The notes under the pieces were generated by a model. The model saw only the letters and a list, made by a program, of their open reading frames with translations, was not told the origin of the DNA and did no database searches. This document shows, piece by piece, positions 58,360 to 64,000 of a DNA stretch of 64,000 bases (its first letter is position 1; every line of letters starts with the position of its first letter). The stretch is from assembly GCA_949128115.1 (NCBI GenBank), contig OX421965.1:32855681-32919680 (forward strand), in the 5' to 3' direction. A program made the translations under genes and the position numbers. The stretch comes from Anaspis maculata. Taxonomy: Eukaryota; Arthropoda; Insecta; Coleoptera; Scraptiidae.

Positions 58360-60370
58360 CTATGTTAACTCGAATGGCTTGAGTCTTTTGAGTCTCCTCT
58401 TCAGTTGCCGGTTGTCCAGGAGTTGCAGAGCCTCGGTGTTGATGTGGTCATGCAGTCTTTTTTCGTGTTTTTGCGCCAGGTTTTTGATCTCTTCGTCGAC
58501 TGTTGGCATCCTTAGATCTCTGTGAAGGTCGACGTTCCTAATGTACCACGGCGCATCTACGATTTCTCGTAGCACTTTATTCTGGAATCGCTGGATTTTG
58601 GTGATATTCGTCTGCTTGCACAGCCCCATAGCTGAATACCCTAGACCCACACAGGTTTAATTATTTGTTTATATATCAGCAATTTATTTTCGATCGATAA
58701 CTGTGATTTTCGGTTGAGTAACCAGTACACTTTTCTATATGTTAAACCTAGTTCTCCGCGTTTCTTCTTTATGTGTTCCTTTCATTTAAGTTTGGCATCT
58801 AGATTCATGCCCAGATATTTTGCTGTATTGGCATGTGGTATTATGGTGTTGTTCAATACGACGCGTTGATATTCATTAGATTTTTTGTTTGTGAAGTTGA
58901 CATGTACTGATTTGGCTTCATTCAGTTTGATGCGCCATTTTTGTGTCCAATTATACCATGCGATCAACAAAATTCGGAATTGGGGTAGGCTGTGCTTTGG
59001 CCGAAAGCAGCTTGACATCCTGAAATTTGACCAGGTCACAGCCTACCTTAATTCCGAATTTTGTTGATCGCATGGTATATTCCATTTGGTGCCTGTTGAA
59101 GTTTGCGTGTAGATTCTTCTACGGTTTTACCAACTGATAGTAAGGCCGTATCATCGGCAAATGTTGCTACTGTGATGTTACTTGTGGTAGGTCAGAGGTA
59201 TACAATAGATAAAGTACCGGTCCTAGGACACTCCCTTGTGGTACACCTGCTTTAACGTCTTTGAAGGTGGAATATTCTTCGCCATGTTTCACTCGGAAGA
59301 TCCGGCCGGTTATGTATGATGTTAAAAGTTCGGTATATTGTTTTGGTAATAATTTTTTCAGTTTATGCTCCAGACCTTGGTGCCAAACCTTGTCAAAGGC
59401 CTGTGCCACATCCAGAAATATTGTGGAACAAATTTTCTTTTCTCAAGGCTCTTTTCTATTTCAGCTGTTATTCTATGAACTTGATCGATGGTGGAATGCT
59501 TCCGTCTGATACCGAACTGGTGTTCTGAGATCAACTTTTTTCTGTCTATTATAGGTGTCTGTCTTTTCAGGAAGAGTTTCTCGAAGAGTTCAGACATGAC
59601 GGGCAGTAGTGATATAGGTCTGTACGATTTCACTTCGTTTGGTGGCTTGCCAGGTTTAGGTACCATTATCACTTTCGCGACTTTCCACATGCTTGGAACG
59701 TACTTTAGACGAAATGCAGCGTTCATTATGTAGGTTAGTTTAACAATGGCCTTTCTTGGTAGATTTTTCAGTATCTCTCCCGTGATCAGATCATATCCTG
59801 GGGATTTTTTAGGGTTGATGTTTTCTTTGATTTCTGTCATTACTTTGGTGTCACTTTTGGGATTTCTTCTTGTTCTTCATTTTCGTTCGAGATCAGCAAT
59901 TCGCATCCTTCGTCTTCGTTTGGCTGGAAAATATTTGCTAGGTGGTCAGCGAAGATTGTAGCTTTTTCTTGGTTTGAGCGAGCCCAGTTTCCATCTTGTC
60001 TCTGTATTGGTGGCACATGCACACGTGGTTGCTTAAGTTTTCGTGTGGCTTTCCACAACGAAAAGTTGGTATCTTTTCGACTGGTAAGGTTTCTTAAATG
60101 TGCTTCGATAGACTCATTTTTGATTGCTTTAATTTCTGTTTTCATCTGCGTTGTTAGCGCGTTGAGTATGATTTTATCTTCTGGGCATCGAGTAATCTGC
60201 CATTTTTTTCTTGCTCTCCTCTTTTTATATATCAGCTCTTTGATCTCTCTAGGATAAGTATTGCCAGATGTCCTTCTTCTGATTTCAGGCGTGTTATTCC
60301 AAGCTGCTTGTTGTATATCTATTACCAACTTCTCCGCTCCGCAATCTATTTGTTCTTTCGTTGTCAACAG
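58360..60370 (-). pseudogene. Jockey reverse transcriptase, frameshifted
   Basis: Reading leftward: TTKEQIDCGAEKL and IQQAAWNNTPEIRR (60370-60280), LTSRKDTNFSLWKA, KSPGYDLITGEILKNLP (59800), SYRPISLLPVMSELFEKL (59630), EHQFGIRRKHSTIDQ (59510). After a shift come [11 protein letters not shown] (59390) and [14 protein letters not shown] (59230). After another shift comes FADD (59149-59160), the polymerase catalytic box. After the palindrome come KWRIKLNEAKSVHVNF and NTAKYLGMNLDAKLK (58830-58785), then two in-frame stops (near 58780 and 58640). The C-terminal QRFQNKVLREIVDAPWYIRN and LHRDLRMPTVDEEI ends at TAA near 58360. The order and motifs are those of Jockey. All catalytic boxes are recognisable but no frame spans them. 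Confidence 0.9.
58954..59073. mobile_element. 120-bp palindromic MITE in the Jockey reverse transcriptase
   Basis: The arms of 40 bp, ATACCATGCGATCAACAAAA with CGGAATT-GGTAGGCTGTG and their complement, surround a 40-bp loop. ATT flanks both sides. It interrupts the coding text between the LQQA and NWTQKWRIKL segments, so it is an insertion and not part of Jockey. Confidence 0.8.
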
Positions 60371-63299
60371 TGAAACGACCCCAGCTATCGTCTTGGCCCC
60401 CGAATGGGTAGGCAACCCATTATACTGGCATTTAATTCAACTTATTTGAATTAAATCACTTTTCCCGCTTTTGGAACCGCTTGGCCGATGATCATCTAGT
60501 ATCAGGACAACATCCCGTTGTGCCTCTCTTCTTGTTGTTCGATTATAGAGTTCTCGAGATTGTTGAGACAGGTCTGACTACGAGTTTGAACGCAATAAGA
60601 CACAATATAAAATTTTAACGTAACATCAATCTATTGACTTCTATATACAATTCAAAATGTTTAAATAATGGCTCGCTCCTATACCTAGTCCTACTTTCAC
60701 ATCGCAGGCTAAATTATCTAAATGATCTAACCTATTCCCGAAGAGATAACTTTCCCCTAATTATTTCAGACGTCCCAACACCCCAACCCTCCGACGAACA
60801 CCTGACTCTACACCTTGACCGACATTTAATTCTGGCTGGCTTTCGCGGTTCAAAGTTCCTTTTGTGGTTACATCAGATTCAACATTTATGTTAGTGTTAG
60901 AGGTTATGTTGGGGTTAGGCCCGGCTTCTAGACACTGCAAAGAGAAGAGTGACTTCGACCACGAATGCAATCTAAGATTTGTGGGCCGGTGTGTGCGGTG
61001 GCCCCCTTTTTGTGGAGCCTCTTTTCAAAGGCTAACGCTCTTTTTGGGCTATGGTTCTCTTTTGCCCGTTTGGAAGGGATTGGATATGGCTGGCCTTTGT
61101 GGGGGCTTTAAACCTGTTTTCGCCGTGAATTGCCCCCAACGCTCAGAAAGATTCCCATGATCGAAAGTGCCTATAACCGGAAATGTTGAACCAAATTTCG
61201 CCCTTCCAAAAACTTTCGAACCGATGGTGTACGCGAAACAATTACTCAAGTCAAGGTACTAATTTAATGTGAAGAACGTTTTGAGCACGCCCCGTATACG
61301 CGCTAGTTCGTTGTTGTTTAGCAATTTGTGAGAGAAGGCCGCAGCCAGGAGAAACAAAACGCAGAGAATAGACTACACAGGGTGTTCGTCGAAAAGCCGA
61401 TGCGGAGAGGCGTCGAAATAATCTTTGCCCTAACACGAAGTAATCGCCGTCTACACTATTCCTGACCGAGCCCTAATAACAGTTCATTTTTACAAAGTCC
61501 CTATCGGAACGGTGGCGTCGTTGGGTACCGGATTGAATTCATCAGTTTCGAATAAGAACGTTTCCATTCCCGGGACAACTCTACATGGAAATATCAGGAA
61601 CTGTCGTGGCGCTAAAACAAAATCATTAGTTTCAAGGAGGGGGGGGGGGTCCATCAATCCGATCAACAATTACGACTCTACGGCAGGGTCCGAACCCCGA
61701 TACAAACGCGATTCTATTTTTCCAATTACTTGATTTTTAAACGCGATTCTCAAAATTTACATTTTCCGAATAACTAGGAACTTCAGGAACGCAGAGGAAG
61801 CTCACCCGCGAGTTTCCAGATCTAGCTCACTAGGTCCGGTGCTCTGAGTACCGCAGTCACAAAGCCAAGTCCAGAGGGCCCAAGAGCGCGAATACCTTTC
61901 TATGAAGGTATCCAACAAAGGACGAGGCTTGAAAGTGGCTGTACCTGACGGCAGACAGTAGCGCAGATACCAGCACGTGCAGGCAGATTCAGAACGCACG
62001 CGTGAGCCCCATCATACATTTTTCACGACAAAGCCTAACCGTAAGCAACTATCCCAACTCACCAAGACTAACCTCCCGCTCGTCGAGGTCATCACTCCGC
62101 CACACGAGATACCGAAACGAGAGACCTCATTTCTATCGGGCCTGGTTCATTTAGGGGTTTTAACTCGACATCCTCGAGGTGGGCTAGAACTCACCGGGCT
62201 AGAACTCACCGTCGAGGGAACGCGACTCAGCATCCTGGAGGGGGTTCGAAACACTTCGTCAACGGGTCCCAACTCTACGACTTGGAGAAGGGTCGAAACT
62301 CAACACCGGAAGGGCCTTGGCACATCGACCTGGAAAAAGGGCTGGAGCTCGTCGTCGGAGGGCTCTGACTCGACACCTGGAGGCGGATCAAGACTCAACG
62401 TCCAAGGGCTCTGACACGACATCCTAGAGACGGGTTGCAACTCAACGGGGGAAGCAACTCATCAGTCTCTCGGAGGGTCAAAACTCAACCTGGAGGGTTC
62501 TCGACTCAGCGTGCCCCCAAGGGGACCAAAACACGACTCCGAAGGGTTCCAACTCGACTTTCTCCAGGGGGCCTTTGAGACACATCAGCCGGGGGGGATC
62601 GACTCGTCATTTTCCAAGTGGGCTGGGGCTCATCATTGGGGCTTCGACGCTTCGGCCTCTAGGAGGGTCGCGACGCAACATAAACGGGTTCTAACTCAGC
62701 TTCCTCGAAGGGGACTAAAACTCTTCGCTAACAGGCCCGCAGAAGCACTCGGCGACGGACGTGACAAGTCGGGAGCGGACGGCAGCCCAGGAGGATTGGT
62801 CCAGGTACCACGGTCAATCTCCGGCGATATCCTCCATTCCCAGCAATTCGGAATAATTTTTCGCATCCAAAACGACCGCGAACGGCGTATAGCCGTGAAA
62901 TTCCAATGGGTAATTTACTCCACTGCGCTGGGACACCGGGTGACACCACGTGAACATCGGATGATGGCGGCAGCTAGCGGGCAGCACGGAACGGAGCGCT
63001 TTAACGGCAGGAGTACGACACGGCGACAACTGGTTTGGTTGAAGTGCGGGTGCTTTACTCCATATGCACCAATTCACCATTTCATCGGACGTCGAGCAGG
63101 GACGGTGTTATTGAATTGTCGATGAGGAGCAAATAAATTATGTTGTAGAGCTTTGCGGGATTTACACAAATGAATTAAATAACTAGCGACATCTTTTAAT
63201 GGTGCCTTGACCCTGAATATTCACATTCTCATACCTCGATTTCACGGCTTTGAATTATTTTCCTCCGGATTATTTTAGGCCCGCCAAGTGTGGGTGGCT
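60371..63299. mobile_element. 2.9 kb insertion in Jockey, flanked by TCAACAG
   Basis: TCAACAG occurs at 60364-60370 and 63300-63306. Dropping the insert and one copy joins the endonuclease-side ELSGLL to the polymerase-side TTKEQID in one frame, which fixes the boundaries. The insert is GC-richer than its surroundings and has no clear terminal inverted repeats, LTRs or transposase. It holds a palindrome ATTTAATTCAA/TTGAATTAAAT (60429-60455), a degenerate minisatellite (62100-62720) and a 204-codon frame (62511-63125) that partly runs through the minisatellite and has no recognised domain. Class unknown. Confidence 0.7.
62100..62720. repeat. GC-rich degenerate minisatellite, ~25-30 bp unit
   Basis: Many irregular copies of GGGxTxxAACTCAACxTCCTxGAGG, such as GGGCTAGAACTCACC, GGGTCGAAACTCAACACC, GGCTCTGACTCGACACC and GGGTTCTAACTCAGCTTCC. 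The copies are too diverged for a fixed period. Confidence 0.6.
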
Positions 63300-63748
63300 T
63301 CAACAGCCCACTCAGCTCTATTCTGTCGCTTAGTTCGTCCTTAAAGCTTTCCCAGTCTGTTCTTACAGTGCATAACATAGGTTTATTTTCTTTTTCAACT
63401 ATATACTCGCTTAGTATCAATACGACCGGGGAGTGGTCTGAATCGAGGTCGAAATTTTCTTCTACTTTGATAAAGTTTCGTGGCATTTTTCTAGATATGT
63501 AGAAATCTAGTAGGTCTGGAATTTTCTTACGATCGGTTGGCCAATAAGTTGGTGTGCCTGTTGAGTGGTGATCACAGCTTTGTCTTGCAGCTTCGTGAAG
63601 TTCTCTGCCTTTTGTAGTCGTTAGTCTGGAACCACAGACTGTGTTTTTAGCATTGAAGTCTCCGCCCACAATGAAAATTTCTCCCATTTGCTGTAGGAGT
63701 CCAATATAGTCGCCACTTTTTAAATTATGTCTCGGAGGAATATATACT
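63300..63748 (-). pseudogene. Jockey endonuclease fragment (C-terminal half)
   Basis: Reading leftward from 63748: SVYIPPRHNLKSGDY, FIVGGDFNAKNTVCGSRL, TTTKGRELHEA, STGTPTYWPTDRKKIPD, DLDSDHSPVVLIL, then TDWESFKDELSDRIELSGLL. These are the YxPP, GGDFNAK, THxP-type and SDH boxes of the Jockey AP-like endonuclease. The N-terminal roughly 100 residues, including the first metal-binding Asn and the ET box, are missing because the copy is 5'-truncated. The frame continues into the 2.9 kb insert and stops near 63229. Confidence 0.9.
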
Positions 63749-64000
63749 GAGCCACACGAGGCCACCTGCTTGAAATTCTTCAAAGCTGGCCTCCAAGTCG
63801 TATCGCGTTTTCAATTTCCATTCGGTCGGTCATAATACAGAGCCCTTGTGCTAGGTGTCTCGTGTCCGTTGCCCCTTCGTTTTCTTAAACCATCGACGAA
63901 CTCCAGAAAAGTTTTTGAGTCATCTTCTGGTATACCAAGCTGGAAGTCACAAGAAAGGCGAAGGTCAGGGCTAAAGATCACACGTGCCGGAGATCCTCCT
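63749..64000 (-). pseudogene. Ty3/gypsy-type integrase C-terminal fragment, frameshifted
   Basis: On the minus strand from 64000: SPARVIFSPDLRLSCDF, GIPEDDSKTFLEFVDGLRKR, then a stop at 63811-63813. In the next frame KTRYDLEASFEEFQAG and GLVWL end at about 63749. This matches the region after the catalytic core of gypsy integrases (xPAxxxFGRxLRLPxDxxFGxPxD, then YDxxAxxxxFxxGDxVWL). It continues past the window edge. No catalytic Asp or Glu lies in the visible part. The fragment is joined directly to Jockey sequence. Confidence 0.75.

Larger units (their letters stand above)
58165..63748 (-). mobile_element. Jockey-clade non-LTR retrotransposon, 5'-truncated and degenerate
   Basis: The 3' end is at about 58165-58175: on the minus strand CAATAAAATCCTATATAC is followed by A10. 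The 5' end is inside the endonuclease domain at about 63748, where it meets a gypsy-type fragment. Net Jockey sequence is about 2.7 kb after removing a 2.9 kb insert (60371-63299) and a 120-bp palindrome (58954-59073). Several frameshifts and stops kill it. No flanking target duplication was found. Confidence 0.85.

Noticed and set aside
62511..63125. 204-codon frame as a gene
   Set aside because: The first third is minisatellite-derived, overlapping open frames exist on the other strand, and no domain is recognisable. GC-rich DNA produces long chance frames.

Overview
This is eukaryotic, intron-era nuclear DNA. The AT-rich background, the retroelement clades (an R2-like element with a restriction-like endonuclease, Jockey, a Ty3/gypsy integrase), a tRNA-derived SINE, many palindromic MITEs and short GTAGGTACCTAC-like runs suggest an arthropod. 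An insect, possibly hemipteran, is a guess. I find no intact cellular protein-coding gene. Nearly everything supportable is transposon-derived or tandem repeat. All calls were made by eye, without searches or alignment software.

Layout. 1-10 kb: the 3' end of an R2-like retrotransposon ORF interrupted by a TA-flanked MITE, a GAAT-type microsatellite, a dispersed repeat, several hairpin MITEs and a SINE. 9.98-41.19 kb: one nested stack. A roughly 0.53 kb solo LTR (flanking repeat ATAC) is split by a foldback-like element with TAGCCCAGGC ends (flanking repeat CTA). That element is split by a hAT-like element (AGTTTCCG), which is split by a second hAT-like element (GTCATGGG). Inside the last, at a (TAA)n tract, sits a 26 kb block made of two tandem copies (11.6 and 14.4 kb) of a cassette built mainly of a 551-554 bp satellite. 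The three (TAA)n tracts mark the cassette edges.

41-54 kb: nested ACAGGGTGT palindromes, a second copy of the same LTR, a MITE inside a MITE, a tandem repeat of about 150 bp with an inverted copy, and a second, 4.06 kb, TAGCCCAGGC element. The last carries the end of a cysteine-rich ORF that is itself split by a 1.45 kb element with an 8-bp target duplication. 54-64 kb: a frameshifted apurinic-type endonuclease fragment, then a degenerate, 5'-truncated Jockey element on the minus strand. The Jockey copy is broken by a 120-bp palindrome and by a GC-rich 2.9 kb insert, and it abuts a fragment of a gypsy-type integrase at the window edge.

No set of genes here works together as a pathway. What the window records is an insertion and unequal-exchange history that can be ordered from target-site duplications and from interrupted frames.
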